From Poa pratensis (taxonomy: Eukaryota > Streptophyta > Magnoliopsida > Poales > Poaceae): 64,000 nt of DNA. The stretch is from positions 54,162,064 to 54,226,063 of the forward strand of contig CAMZMU010000063.1 in the NCBI GenBank assembly GCA_947311845.1, read 5' to 3'. The notes beneath the pieces are model-generated. The model ran no database searches, was not told the origin of the DNA, and was given only the letters and a program-made list of their open reading frames with translations. The position numbers were made by a program, and so were the translations under genes. Numbering within the stretch: position 1 is the stretch's first letter; each line of letters starts with the position of its first letter. This document shows positions 9,528-22,826 of the stretch, piece by piece.

Positions 9528-9910
9528 TGAAACCAGAGGTTCAGGGTTCAATATCCAAACAAACCAATACATATACCGTGGCTTGCCACCGTTTCCAATT
9601 CGCATGTCTAAGGACAAAAAATAGCCTAGATTATAATGATCGCTTGATAAAATGTGGAGGAGAGTAAGGGAAATGGCCTGTACTACTGGAAGAATTCCTC
9701 TTTGGCTGATATATATATCATTTTGCCTACTCATAGCATTTAACAAGCATTGGCACAATCAAACTGGACACTGAACAAGTCAAAAGGTCCTGATTGCCTT
9801 CAACAAAAAGCAAGAGGAAGCACTGAATAACAAACAAGTAACATGCTACAACATCATTTGACCCAAAGATTATAGCATAGGGGCCAGGTACATTCAGTTG
9901 TCGTGGAACC

Positions 9911-10019
9911 TGTTAGATGTGTGTATAGGTCTACTGTTCATTATAGGTTTACTGTTCATCCACATGTATAAGTACTGGCCTCTGGCCCCCTGGGAATATC
10001 AGTTGCTCATTTCCTGACA
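9911..10019 (+). repeat. 5' LTR of copia element
   Basis: This 109-bp TG...CA repeat is matched by 14478-14585. It is flanked on the left by GAACC. Confidence 0.92.
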
Positions 10020-10032
10020 TGGTATCAGAGCC
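10020..10032 (+). other. Primer binding site (initiator Met tRNA)
   Basis: TGGTATCAGAGCC lies immediately after the 5' LTR. Confidence 0.92.
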
Positions 10033-10639
10033 CAGGTTAGGGTCTCTCTCGCACGCCGCAGCTCCGTGCTCTCTCCACCCCCACCGTTGCTAATTCCGGC
10101 CGGATTTCTCTTCCCTCTTGCTCAAAATCGAGCTTGCCGGCTGCTGCATCTTCTTCCTTGCAAAAAATTTGAGCCCAAATCAAGCTTTTTCGAGGTCAAA
10201 TCGACCTCGTTCGTGCCTGCCGCGCCGCCGCCCTCGGGCCTGCCTGCGCCGTCGCCGTCCGCGGCACTGCCGCCGGCCGCCGCCACCTCTCGCGCCGCCT
10301 CGGGCCGTCACCGCCCTCCGGCCGCCCTCCAGCCGCCGCCTTTCTTCCTCGGGCCGCCGCCGCTGCTCGTTCCCGAGCTCGCCTGGACCGGCCTCTGCCG
10401 CCGGCCGCCGCCCTTCTCCGGCACTGCCGCCGGCCGCCGCCCCTCTCCGGCACGCCGCCGGGCGCCGCCCTGCTCCGGCCGGGCCGCCGGAGCCCAGCCC
10501 GGCGTCTCCTTGTCGAGCTTGCTCGAATCATCGAGCCCGGCCTCTCCCCGTCGCGAGCTGGTTCGATCTATTTTCTCTCTCCTGTGTGTTGACTTTCAAA
10601 AAAAAAAAATCAGCAAAAAAAAAAAAAAGTCAGGAGCAT

Positions 10640-11260
10640 GAGCTTCAGCAGGGTGACTCTACTGTTAATGAGTTCTACACACAGTGCTCTGCCATCTGGC
10701 GTCAGCTTGACTCTCTGAGGACAGTTGTTTGTGGTACTTGTCGATGCTGTCAGACAGTGAGGTCAGACTTGGAGTTTCAGCGTGTTCATGAGTTCCTATC
10801 TCGCCTCCGTCCCGAGTTTGAGCCTCGGCGTGCTCACGTGCTTGCCCGTGGTCGTGTTCCTATATCAGAGGTGCTGGCAGAGGTTCGAGCTGAGGAGACA
10901 CGCCTCCGTTCTGCCGGTTTGCTTGTGACTCCCACTGTGCTTGCTGCCCGAGCTTCTGTGTCGTCTGCTCCACCGCTCCTACCCACTCCTTCACGGGGGA
11001 TGGGCGGGCGCCCTGCAGGAGCGGGCCGACCTCGCATGTTCTGTGACTACTGCAAGAAGCCAGGTCACCTCGTGTCCACCTGTTTCAAGAAGGAGCGTGA
11101 CTTGGGTCGCTCCACTACAGTGGGTCGTACGCCTTCACCGACCTCGTCACTCACTGATCTGGACATTGTGCGGCTCAAGCCTGCTGGCTTCCTCGGGCTC
11201 TTCCTCAGGCTCTTCCTCGACAGGCACCGCTGCCTCGCTGACTGCTTCCACTACTGCTGC
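10640..11260 (+). pseudogene. Truncated copia gag with zinc knuckle
   Basis: After a GC-rich leader (about 10190-10560) and two A-runs, the frame encodes a Gag core (NEFYTQCSAIWRQLDSL, FLSRLRPEFEPRR) and a CCHC knuckle (CDYCKKPGHLVSTC, near 11041-11082). The N-terminal half of a normal copia Gag is missing. The join at the A-runs near 10620 looks like an internal deletion. The frame is lost between the knuckle and the protease. Confidence 0.75.
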
Positions 11261-11269
11261 TCCGTCACC

Positions 11270-14200
11270 GTCGCCTACACAGTCAGGTACATCTCCGTGG
11301 GTTCTGGATTCTGGAGCTTCCTTTCACATGTCTTCTGATTCTTCTGCTCTGTCCTCTCTTCGACCTCTTGATTCTCCTCTCAATGTTCTCACTGCCGATG
11401 GCACACCTCTTCCTGTTGCTAGTCGTGGCACTCTCTCTACTCCGTCCTTCTCTGTTCCTAGTGTTTCTCATGTTCCCCGTCTTACCATGAATCTCTTTTC
11501 CGCTGCTCAACTTACTGATTCTGGCTGTCGTGTTATTCTTGATACCGACTCTTGCTCGGTTCAGGATCGTCGCACCCAGTTCTAGTTGGAGCTGGCCCTC
11601 GGCGCCGTGAGGCTCAGGGCCTTTGGGAGGTTGACTGGCTTTGTGTTCCTTCCGCTGCCACCACACCCGCCAGCTCGCATGCTCTTGCTGCCCCTCCTCT
11701 GCGTCCTTCCAACAGTGGCATCATCGACTTGGTCATATATGTGGCTCTCGCTTGTCCTCGCTAGTGCATCAAGGTGTCTTAGGGTCTGTCTCTGGCGATG
11801 TATCTTTACATTGTAATGGTTGTAGACTTGGCAAACAGACTCAATTACCTTATCCTACGAGTGAGTCAGTCTCTCAGCGTCCTTTCGACTTAGTTCATTC
11901 TGATGTATGGGGTCCTGCTCCCTTCGATTCGAAAGGTGGTCATCGCTACTATGTTCTATTTATTGATGACTTCTCTCGCTACACTTGGCTCTATTTTATG
12001 AAATCTCGCAGCGAGGTTCTCCCTATATACAAGCGATTTGCTGCCATGGTACACACCCAGTTTTCCACGCCCATTCGTGTCTTTCGTGCTGACTCGGCTG
12101 GTGAGTATATCTCCCAGATGTTGCGTGGTTTTCTTGCCGAACAGGGTACTCTTGCCCAGTTCTCTTGCCCTGGTGCTCACGCTCAGAATGGCGTTGCTGA
12201 GCGCAAGCATCGCCACCTTCTTGAGACGGCTCGTGCGATGATGATCGCCGCCTCTCTTCCACCCCACTTTTGGGCTGAGGCTGTCTCCGCATCCACCTAT
12301 CTCATCAATATCCAGCCTTCGGCTGCTTTGCAGGGTGGTATTCCTATGGAGCGTCTCTCTGGTCGTTCTCCTGACTACTCCGCTCTTCGCATGTTTGGGT
12401 GCGTGTGCTATGTTCTCCTTGCTCCCCGCGAACGCACCAAATTGACCGCTCAGTCGGTGGAGTGTGTTTTTCTTGGCTACAGTGATGAGCACAAGGGCTA
12501 TCGATGTTGGGATCCTGTTAGTCGTCGGCTACGTATTTCCCGTGATGTGACTTTTGATGAGTCTCGTTCGTACTATCCGCGTCCTACTGCCTCGACCTTT
12601 TCGGTTGAGGATATCTCCTTCCTTATACTTCCCGACATATCTCCCTCCGTGCCTCATGTTCCTCCTCCACCTCCACCTCCGCCGAGTCCCACTGTTCCCG
12701 ATACACCGCCGACACCATCCTCTTCTCCCTCGCCCCCTCCCTCTCCAGTGCATCCTACCCTCTCTCCCTTTCCTCTCCACTACACTCGTCGGCCTCGTGT
12801 TGAGGATGATCCCTCTGGCATGCCCTCTACTTCCGGAGCGCCACCTTCCCCGTGTACACCGGTTCATAACCTTCGTTCTCGGACCTCATTACGGTCTCCT
12901 GATCGCTATTCTGATTCCCAGTACGGTCTTTCTGCTGTTGCTGAGCCCACTTCCTACCGTGATGCCATGGCTCAGTCTGAATGGCAGCTTGCGATGGCTG
13001 AGGAGATTGCTGCCCTTGAGCGCACTGGCACGTGGGATCTTGTTTCCCCTCCTCCCGGTGTTCGTCCCATCACATGCAAGTGGGTCTATAAGATCAAGAC
13101 TCGCTCCGATGGTTCTCTTGAGCGTTACAAAGCTCGTCTTGTGGCTCGTGGCTTTCAGCAGGAGCAGGGACGCGATTATGATGAGACGTTCGCTCCCGTA
13201 GCCCACATGACCACTGTCCGCACTCTTCTCGCTGTGGCTTCTGTTCGTAATTGGTCTGTGTCTCAGCTTGATGTCCAGAACGCCTTTCTCAATGGGAGTT
13301 GCGTGAGGAGGTTTATATGCAGCCACCACCGGGGTACTCTGTTCCTGATGGTATGGTCTGCCGTCTTCGGCGCTCTCTCTATGGCCTTAAACAAGCCCCT
13401 CGCGCCTGGTTCGAGCGTTTCGCCTCTGTGGTGACTGCCGCTGGCTTCGCCTAGCGATCATGACCCCGCGTTGTTTGTGCACACCTCCCTCGTGGACGGA
13501 CACTTCTCCTCCTGTATGTTGATGACATGATCATTACTGGAGATGACTCTGAGTATATCGCCTTTGTTAAGGCCCGCCTCCGTGAGCAGTTCCTGATGTC
13601 TGATCTTGGTCCACTTCGCTATTTTCTTGGGATTGAGGTTTCTTCGACTCTGATGGCTTCTTCATCTCCCAAGAGAAATATATTCAGGATCTTCTTGCTC
13701 GCGCCGCTCTTGGTGATGACTGCACTGCTGAGACTCCTATGGAGCTCAATGTTAAGCTTCGTGCTACTGATGGTGATCCACTCACAGACCCCACACGCTA
13801 TCGCCATCTTGTTGGGAGCCTTGTCTATCTAGCTGTCACTCGTCCAGATATTTCATATCCTGTCCACATCTGAGTCAGTTCGTCTCAGCTCCCAGCTCTG
13901 TCCACTATAGTCACCTTCTCCGTGTTCTACGATACCTTCGTGGCACGATCTCTCGCCGACTTTTCTTTCCTCGCTCCAGCTCTCTCCAGCTCCAGGCCTA
14001 CTCTGATGCTACTTGGGCTAGTGATCCTCTGATCGCCGCTCGCTGTCTGCCTATTGTGTTTTTCTTGGAGGATCTCTCATTGCCTGGAAGACGAAGAAGC
14101 AGACTGCCGTCTCCCGCTCCAGTGCAGAGGCTGAGTTGAGAGCGATGGCTATGTTGACGGCTGAGGTGACTTGGTTGCGATGGTTACTGGAGGATTTTGG

Positions 14201-14459
14201 TGTTACTGCTGCTGCACCGACTCCTCTATTGTCAGACAGTACAGGTGCTATCAGCATTGCGCGTGACCCGGTGAAGCATGAGCTCACCAAGCACATCGGT
14301 GTTGATGCCTCCTTTGTGCGTGCTGCTGTGCAGGACCAGCTTCTTGCTCTTCACTATGTGCCCTCTGAGTTACAGCTGGCGGACTTCTTCACGAAGGCAC
14401 AGACTCGAGCGCAGCATGGGTTCTTTCTCTCCAAACTCAGTGTTGTTGACTCACCATGA
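11270..14459 (+). pseudogene. Copia pol: protease, integrase, reverse transcriptase, RNase H (frameshifted)
   Basis: Domain order is that of copia. The protease has the DSGA motif (WVLDSGASFHMSS, near 11300). GAG-pre-integrase has WHHRLGH, and the integrase has [18 protein letters not shown], a second acid in FRADSAGEY and the Glu in NGVAERKH. A long open frame, 11641-13434, covers integrase and the start of reverse transcriptase ([21 protein letters not shown]). The polymerase active site YVDDM lies near 13515-13530 in another frame. RNase H and the C-terminus (SDSTGAISIARDP, LADFFTKAQT) run in 14136-14459. Frameshifts lie near 11290, 11580, 13290, 13450, 13650-13700 and after 13830. No intact polyprotein can be made from this copy. 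Confidence 0.88.
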
Positions 14460-14477
14460 GTTTGAGGGGGGGGGGGG
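14458..14477 (+). other. Polypurine tract of copia element
   Basis: GAGTTTGAGGG continues into a long G-run ending directly at the 3' LTR. It overlaps the pol stop codon region and primes plus-strand DNA synthesis. Confidence 0.85.
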
Positions 14478-14585
14478 TGTTAGATGTGTGTATAGGTCTA
14501 CTGTTCATTATAGGTTTACTGTTCATCCACATGTATAAGTACTGGCCTCTGGCCCCTGGGAATATCAGTTGCTCATTTCCTGACA
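14478..14585 (+). repeat. 3' LTR of copia element
   Basis: This 108-bp copy of the 5' LTR lacks one C in a C-run. It is followed by the target duplication GAACC (14586-14590). Confidence 0.92.
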
Positions 14586-14590
14586 GAACC

Positions 14591-17500
14591 TTTGTTCGTA
14601 CTCCGTCTCCAGCTAATTCAATAAGGGATTACATGACAGCTAGGTGCCTGGGACAAACATATACATACAACCTTATCCTATATGTGACAGTTAGCTTGCA
14701 GGAGAGTTATGCAGAAGGATTTGGCATATTAAGTTTGTGGAATAATTTTTTCTAGGACTCACACCTGACTGTGTGTCATATCTTTTCTCTCGAGAAGAAG
14801 AGCGTCTAGATGACATAAACCATAAAACTAGCACAAACCAAAAGAAAGAGAAGAGAAAACTAAGAATAGGCTACCTAGGCTACAGCAAAAGAGCAACTGA
14901 AAAACAAGAAACTGTACAGCCTGGGCAGCCTAAACTCCGCCAGGAGGTCTAGCGTACAGAGAAAGCCTCCCAAGCACCTTAGCTCCAGTGATCATCCACA
15001 ATTTTGGCTCGCTAATGATATGAGCCAGCGAAGAGAAATCTGATGATGCACCTTGGAACAGGCCGTTATTGCACAGGTCCAGAGCTGCCACATTGTGAGG
15101 ATGATCAGCAAGCACGCCGTCATCTTTTCTGATCTAACCCGGTTCCCGTGTTCTTGAACTAGGTGTTGAAGTATCGAAATCTGAGGTGCAATCACTATCA
15201 GGTCGTCGTCATGAGTTATGGAATATTTACATTTGCAATAAACAACTAGCTGTCTGCTATTCATGTTTTCCTGTGGTTTTTGTTTCCTTGTTGCATCGCC
15301 ACACTTCCTCCAACCCAGTTTCGTTTTGATCCTCTACATTAGTTGAACATTGTACCTTAGATAAGAATTCTGATGGCTTCTTCTCCAGTAGAATAAGCAT
15401 TTGTGTTCGAGTTTTCGATGTTTCTTCCCGATGAATTCAGATTTCAATTATGTAAGATGCCTAGGGTTTTACAGCTGCCATACAGTACATCTTTGTTTGG
15501 TTAGGTTCTAATGCTGAACTTAATAGATTATGTTTCAACAATTAAACGATGAAAGCAAAGGATTTAGGAACTTGTTATACGTGACAATTCCCTGGCAGGG
15601 CTGCATGCTAGAAACTCCGTTCACAAAGGATTTAGTGGGAATATGTATTTGGTGCCATGCAATACCATCCTCAATTTATCTTTTGCTGATTTGTGCTTAA
15701 ATTATTGCAAATAGTGCGGTCTCTCCATATACTCTCCTGAGTATTAGCAACTCTTTCAAGGATAAGACATCACTGTAATTGAATGGTTATTTGTTTTTTC
15801 GAATAGGCTTACATCCATCATGTCCAGCACCAGATCATGTCCAACGTTATTCATGTCAGTAGGCAAATTGTTATTGGATTTGTAAGGTTTGTTTCATTAT
15901 TTTATAAAAGAACTTAGCTGGAGTTGGTGTGTTTGCAAATCTAGTTATGCAAAGCAACGATAATTTATTTGAAGGACATATCCTGGTGAGCATGATTGAA
16001 AGGGTCGGCTATATCGATGTGACGTATGTGTAAGATAAGATAAGTAGGTTACCTTGTCAAACTCAACCTAATATTTTTCTTTTTTACTTAGATTCCTATG
16101 CGGCAAGGTCTCCGTAAAATAAAAATGCGGCAAGGCCACACCTAGACTAGTTATCATATGCTTATCTGTACTATATATTTGTCATGACCACAAATTCAGT
16201 TATATACCCGTTTATATATCAGTTGACTTTGTATTTTCCTAAGAGCAATGAAACTATGTAAGTATGATTGTTTCACCCTCTGCTTTCGTGTTTAGACAGT
16301 TAATTTTCATAAGTACTATACATGACACAGTCATCTCGAGATGTAATACCACTTCTGTCTCCAAGCAATATCCTTGGTACCGATTGCTTCCATTTGCCGC
16401 CCTTGAGTATAGTGTTGCTGTATTGTTCTTCTCTTGAGCTTCTCAGTGTAAATCCTGTATGCACTAGACTGACTGATGTTCGTAGTTATCTCGTGATGAT
16501 ATATGCTTATGATATGATGATCTGTTTGGATTTTGGACCGAAGCCTTTCTATTTGATCTGTTATCATGAAGTCTATACTTCAATGACTTATGTCCAAATG
16601 TTTATTTCAGGTGAAGAATCTTACACTGGCATCTGCTAATTGGGTAGCTGCCTGGCTCTTATGAGCACTCATGCATATCAACCCACGAGCCATCAGGCCC
16701 AGCTCGGTGAGAATCTTCCTATTTTAGGCTATGTGGTGACGATCTAAAGGTTTCCGTTAATAGCTAATAGGTGAGCCCGAAGACTTCTCATCTAACGTAT
16801 TGTTTATATTGTCTACATCAAAGTACTGGCAATTGTAAGTATGGTCTGTGAGAATGACCTCTCAAAGGCCAACCCACTCGCATGGCTGGAAAGTTGAAAG
16901 AATTTTTATGTTCATATGTTCCTGTCAGTCAACAGTAAGGTTGCTATATTTTTATCGCATCAGGATTCTTTATCTCAGTATTTACTGTAGTTTGCAATGC
17001 CCTTGTGGACTCCAAAGCCACTCCTGTAGTTATCTAATCAATCAACTGGCCCGCGAGCCCAACTATTTCTGTATTATCTTACGACATGACATAATTGTAC
17101 ACCTCAGATTGGCCTGACAATGAGAGGTGGTGTAGATGGACATCAAAGTGAAATGATAAAACATGTCACTTCTATAAACTTAGACTCTACCAATTTAGAA
17201 TATTTATCTTCTACATCAGCTGTGGACATGCTGAGCTACCGTCCTGTATGCCGTAATGGTCTTCCGATCTCATAATTGTTAGGCATTTTTGGCACCTATG
17301 ATTTTGCTTGGAGCTTCCTTATCCTGTAGTTCGATTCCTGTTCATAACAAGGCTAGTTAGTGCACGCAATAATTCACACAAGCTTGTGATCTGATTCCTT
17401 CACGAATTGCTTTACTAATAGTGGAGATACTGGTGTGCCATACAATGCTTATAATAAAGCACTGTTCAATGCAGAAGTCTAGGGTACAAAGGAGGTGGGA

Positions 17501-20500
17501 AAGAAAGGTGGTGATTATTGTTCTGTATAGGAAGGGGGTCCCATAGAAAATTTAAGTTTTTAACTATGAGATATGGGAGGAAGGGTTGGTTATTGAGGCC
17601 ATGTGCGACGAGAAGGCACAAGTGGGGAACAGGGGTTGCACGGGATAACATGGGAGCCATGTCTCTCCATGTTGCCTAGTGTGTATTTGTGTATAGCTTT
17701 CATTCTTGGCTGGACTCCTCTGGCAAGGGAATAGCCACCACCAACACATAATTCCCCCCACTTCGGCTTTACATCTCTTACCCTTTCCTACCTCTAGTAG
17801 CAACCAGATGAAATAGAAGCTTTACTATTTTCCTCCTTTTCCGTTTTACTTTTGCAGATCCCATTCCGATTGGTGGTCATCCTTGCGGCAATGTGCAAGA
17901 GAATTTTTTTCTGAGGACAGTGTGTAAGAGAACTCCGTTCTGTCAGATGTGATGCTTTGCTGAGTTAGGGTTTTCGACAAAGTGAACAAAATTTGATTCC
18001 TCGAAAGTGCTACCAAGTAGTTAGCTGGCTCAGCTTTGAGCTTAAAGTATTTGGCCATCTCGTCAGTCTATTGTTGCCTACTGAACCTGTATGAGTTGCA
18101 GTGCATGCTATGGTCATGGGGGGATGATTGTGCATGTTGTCAGAAACTTTACTCACGGTGTATAATTTCTGCACCATTCAAATGAAATGTTTGTCGGAGA
18201 GAACTTCGTGTGCACTGGAGCCTCAGGGTGCTCACTGAATCATGAGGCAAGACCAACCAGAACAGGCACAGTAGAAATTTTCACCTCACTCGACCTGTAA
18301 CTGAGCAATTATGGTGTAAAGGACTTACGATTGGAAGTTTTGTGGCCTTTCACTATGGCTTGTAATAACAATGAAACTCAAGTATGTACTCTAGGTGATA
18401 GTACCTTCTCTGGAACGAACAACAGGGAGACGTATTTTGCTGTAACCATGATGTGCAACAGTACGAGCCAAGTGTTAGCACTTTAACCAAATGAGAAGGA
18501 ACCTAGCAGTTCTGAATCACATGGGCAGGTCATTGTGTGAGTGTACCCAATTTTGCCACCGCAAGAGGTCTAAGATGTTGAAGATCAAAAGCCGATTTGT
18601 CACTTGGGACATTGGTTTGGTCGAGCTCAGATGAACTTTCATCTGTTTTTGGTTATATCCCAGCCAGTGCCAGCTCTTGAGTTCCCTCGTTCTCTAGTGG
18701 AATCAAACTGCCGTCAGTTTTAGAAATAGCAAGGTATGTATCCAGAACATTTTTATACAGAGTTCCTATTTTTCTGTTGCATCCACTATGTTTTCCCATT
18801 TTCAGACGACGTTTATGTGCGTTTAAAAGTCCGTTCTGATGATGGCTCATGAAACCTGCATAATGGCGTTCATGTGTAGTTGTGTACACATAGGCAACCA
18901 AACTGGCCGGCTCTCTTTCATTGTGGCCGTTGAAGTATTGTTGTCAACAGTTCGTCCTAACTTCACTTGTTGGGTAGGTGCTGCTCAAAAGGTTAATGGA
19001 GTGCAACCATATAACTTTGTACAGATGCACACCGCACAATTGGTTATGGAATGTCAACAGTTGGCAAAGGAGATTAACATGCCAAGCCAATGCCAGCTCC
19101 CATCCGGGACACTAACAATCTTGGATTTTTGTTTCAACAGAAAATGGTCCTGCTTCCCAGCCATAATCAGGATAAAGCCAGTTCATGCTTTTCTCTGAAG
19201 AAAGAAGCTTCCTTTTTTTTCCTTAAAACATGGCCAGGCTAATCCATGGTTAATAACTGCTACTACATGCAGGCGCTAGAAGTGGTTGGTTGATCTGCTT
19301 TTTAGTTTGGCATTTGTCGAAGACGGGAGGGAATCCAAATCCAGGCTCTGATCTGCTGGGATCGATGCTGTTTCTTCAGGGGCAAGTGAAGTCCGTAATG
19401 ATTTTACCAGCTTCAGAGTCACGCCTATGCATGTGATCTGCTCGGAGGAATGCAAGTTTTGTGGCTAACTGGGCTGATGATCTTGTGGTCCTGATGCAGA
19501 GAAGCCAACTAGATTTGTGGATTATCTCGCAAAGAAGGATGGATCTGTTTAACTAGTTGTTCCAAGCTTGAATAAGACAAAGGTAAAAAAGAAGGAAAAG
19601 GAGATGCTTAGATCGTCTCCAGCACCGCAGGACCATGAGATATGATTTTTCGCTGGACCATAATCTCGTCATGACTCTTAATTGGTTGATTATGAATTAT
19701 GATAGTCTAAAATCACACGACTTCTCAATACTTCAGCACTATTATACGCCAGACAGTTCTGTTGAACTGTCGCAAATGTAATTTATTCCTTTAAAAAAAA
19801 TCTGATGTTCTGATATGGTTCTACATTTCCGATAATAAAATTCCCAGGTACCCCCTACGACAGGGCCTTTAACAGGTAAAATCGAAATGTTCGTTAGGAA
19901 TGCTTTCTTTGGTACTTGCTTGGTGCATGCACAACTAAACTAAGCTAATCTTGCAGCCTTGTGTGACACTGACACAACTGAATACGACACACTCAGCTCC
20001 CCGATGTTGAAAGCAACCATGCTATTATCACCCTCATTATTTATCCGTTTCAGCTGTGCTTCACTGGAAAAGGTACCGCCGCAACTTTACAGAGGTTTTC
20101 CCCTTCTATGCGGTTACATACAGAGTTAGTAATTTTTTTAAGAATATACAGTAGTTGTTAAATGTAAGGGCGGAATAGAAATCAGACGCGAGCTTTTTTC
20201 TAGAATACGAAATCAGACGTGAGCTAACATGTCAAAAGAAACTAGCACATCATGATGTCTCTATCAGACGGCATATTAAGCCGTTGATTAATAATTTAGG
20301 TTTGCGTACTTGTACGGCTTGGATCCAAATGCTAGCTTCTCTTTGATCTTATCATTTGAGCTGCGACCCAATCATTTTACCATCACCTTTCTAGCACTAA
20401 GGGAGGTACCTTTTTCTCTTTACCTGTTTGTCACCCTAGGCCTAGGATGATTGATATGATGCCTTCTCCATTTTACACTTCTTTTTACAAGGACACCGTT

Positions 20501-20946
20501 TATAGTTACCCATGGATGTTGTTGCGCCGACATATATAGCACTAGCGCATGTGGTCTAGCTAGCTGTTGATTCCATTCTGATTTCGGTTCAACGAGCTGT
20601 TAAGTAAACCTTGTTAATTTGCATATTCTTCCAAGAAATTGTTTGAGTAAACCTTGTCAGACTTTATTGGCCAATATCGGTATGAAATGGTGTACAGAAC
20701 CACAATTTTGCTTTGACGTATTGGAAATTTAACCATTAGTTGCATTACTTAAACGGTTGCTTGATCCAGGGTACAAAGAGGTGGGTAATTGATCGAAATT
20801 CTTTATTTCTTTTGCGTCGACAAAACCCCTTAGCAGGAGTGTCATTTTCAGTTTATAGCGTGGCATTTATCAGAACGGGGTCACTTGGTATAACTAAAGT
20901 CATGAAGGGTAACTACAGCCACGACTCTAATTAAACAGTCCCTTGA
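14591..20946. other. AT-rich non-coding stretch, no intact gene seen
   Basis: About 6.4 kb without a convincing coding region. The minus strand at 14930-15300 ends in an open stretch with SEPKLWMITGAKVLGRL just before a stop, which resembles the C-terminal end of plant LINE ORF2, but this is weak. A minus-strand open frame of 82 residues at 18653-18901 resembles nothing I know. Intron-like T-rich and A-rich text with scattered GT/AG pairs suggests an intron or a non-coding transcript. I saw no tRNA or conserved small RNA. Confidence 0.35.
14930..15300 (-). pseudogene. Possible LINE ORF2 C-terminal remnant
   Basis: The minus strand encodes an LW...GAK..GRL ending followed by a stop and then T-rich text. 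Plant LINE ORF2 proteins often end in a similar pattern. Neither a reverse transcriptase domain nor a clear poly(A) tail is present, so this is a tentative call. Confidence 0.25.
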
Positions 20947-20955
20947 TTAATTAAA

Positions 20956-22817
20956 GGACAGAACTATGTAGCGGCGCCGCACTTTGGTCGATCCGAGCGG
21001 CGGCCTGTGCGCACAGGCGAGCAGCTCGCTCGTGCGAGGCTGCCAGCGTGGAGTATGTAGCTATTTTTTGATTTGAATTTTGAGAAGATTTATCTCTTCA
21101 ACCGTTTGCTCGATTGATGATCCGTTTTCACCGTTAACTTTCTCTCGCTGAGATCTTCAAAACTAAATATCATATTGGTATATTTTGAAAATATTTTTTT
21201 TGACAGTAAATATCAGATTATTGTCAAACGCTTACCAGATATGCATTACTTAATTACCAGATTAAACAATAAAGATGACCATGCACAAGTTAGTTACTAT
21301 TACATTATCGGTTTCAATATTTCTTACTTACCGTATAGGTTTTCGATACCAAATTAACCTAACATGATTACAAGATTAACCTAGTTAATATGATTATCAG
21401 ACTATTCGAGAGAGGCATAATCCAGATTTTCCAAATAATAGTAACAAGATTATTCTCTGATGATCACTAGGTTAATTTTCGCCGGCAACATCTACCAGCT
21501 TAATTTACCGGATTAATTGGACACAATTAATAGATTACCCTAGTAACATCTACCATCATTCTCTGATGATCACTAGGCCAAATTAGTAGTTACTGGTCAC
21601 TTGCCAAATTAATTAGTCACAGTTAACAAATTAATTAGTCTCGGTTACCAGATTATTCAAGCGATGGCTACCAGTAAATTATCAGGTTATCCAAAAGCAT
21701 CAGCTTCCAGATTAATTAGTCCCAGCTACCCGGTTAATTAGTCATAGTTATCAAATTAATTAATCACAATTATCACATGCTACCTAAATAGTGACTACCC
21801 TTCACAATTACCAAATTGTTCAAAAAGTAGCAGCTACAAGATTAAATATCACAGTGATCAGATTAATTAGTCACACTTATCACGTTATCCAAAACATTGC
21901 CTACTAGTCATATTAACCAAGTTGTTCAAAAACCAGCCGCTATCAGATTAAATAATCACAGGTATCAGATTAATTAGCCATAACTATCGCATTAATCTGG
22001 TGATCGTGAGTGGTACTTGACCAGCAAATTATGGTTGATAATTTGCCGGACTTCAAATTGACTGTATTAGTTCTCGTCAAAAAAAATTGAAGACAAACTA
22101 GGGAATCACTCACAAGATATTTCACAGCACAAAATCCCACGAGTGTCTCCACTCTCCACCTAAAATCAAGAGATAAAAAACGAAGGCTAACAGATCGAGA
22201 TGTAGGTGTGAGAGGAAAAAAATCACGTAAGCATCGGGCCGGCCGCCAGATTCGTCATCGCGCACGCCTGCGCCTCCAGCTGCTCGTGGGTGGCGGCCTC
22301 CTTGCGCTTGGTGGCGGCGGCCTCCTCCTCGCCCTTGTCGGCGACGGCATCTCGTCGGCGCTCGCCTCCATGCTGCGTGCTCCGCGGCGGCCGCCTCCCT
22401 CGATGCGCGCTCGGCGGCGGCCTCCTCGAGCTCGTCGTTGGCGGCCTCCCCGTTCCGTGCTCGTCGACGCTTTCTTCGCAGCGTCTCGTCGGCGGCAGCC
22501 TCGCTGCTGCGTGCTCAGCGGCCACCTCCCTTGATGCATGCTTGGCTGCGGCCTCGCCGCTACATGCTCGTCATCGGTGGCATCCCCGTGCTAGTCGACG
22601 ATGGTCCGGCGGAGTTCTCCCTGCGCTCACACTCGTCAGCGACAGACACCGGTGGAGATATGAGAGAGAGAATGAGTGGTCGAGGAGAGCCTGTGAGGGG
22701 ATAAGGGATAAAGACGTACAGTATGTTTGGTGGAGGCAGATACGATGGCCTTTCGTGAATCTTGATGCACCGCCGCACGGAAGAGAGAGCGAGTGGCGCC
22801 TCTGGATAGAATTCTCC
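20956..22817. mobile_element. Non-autonomous Mutator-like element (MULE 2)
   Basis: A perfect 9-bp target duplication, TTAATTAAA, flanks it at 20947-20955 and 22818-22826. The left end begins GGACAGAACTATGTAGCGGC and the right end (reverse complement) GGAGAATTCTATCCAGAGGC. Both ends match MULE 1: GCGGCGCCGC and TCCGAGCGG on the left, and GTGCGGCG followed by TGCATCAAGATTC on the right. The middle (about 21360-22000) is made of degenerate CAGATTAATTAG repeats. A GC-rich island (22230-22700) has Ala/Arg/Glu-rich open frames on the minus strand, perhaps a captured exon. It has no transposase. Confidence 0.87.
21360..22000. repeat. Degenerate AT-rich repeats in MULE 2
   Basis: Units of about 20-30 bp around CAGATTAATTAGTCACA recur more than ten times with variation. 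The same unit is present in MULE 1 (about 4110-4430). Confidence 0.6.
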
Positions 22818-22826
22818 TTAATTAAA

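Larger units (their letters stand above)
9911..14585 (+). mobile_element. Copia element with 109-bp LTRs
   Basis: The LTRs are 9911-10019 and 14478-14585. They begin TGTTAGATGTGTG, end TTTCCTGACA, and appear to differ only by one C in a C-run. A 5-bp target duplication, GAACC, lies at 9906-9910 and 14586-14590. A Met-tRNA primer site (10020-10032) and a G-run polypurine tract complete the element. Near-identical LTRs argue for a fairly recent insertion. The coding part is nevertheless broken by several frameshifts and a truncated gag, so the element was probably copied by enzymes supplied in trans or was damaged since. Confidence 0.92.

Noticed and set aside
10118..11338. A single 406-residue open frame covering leader and gag
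   Set aside because: The first 150 residues are Arg/Pro/Ala-rich leader translation across A-runs; only the part from about 10640 resembles Gag.
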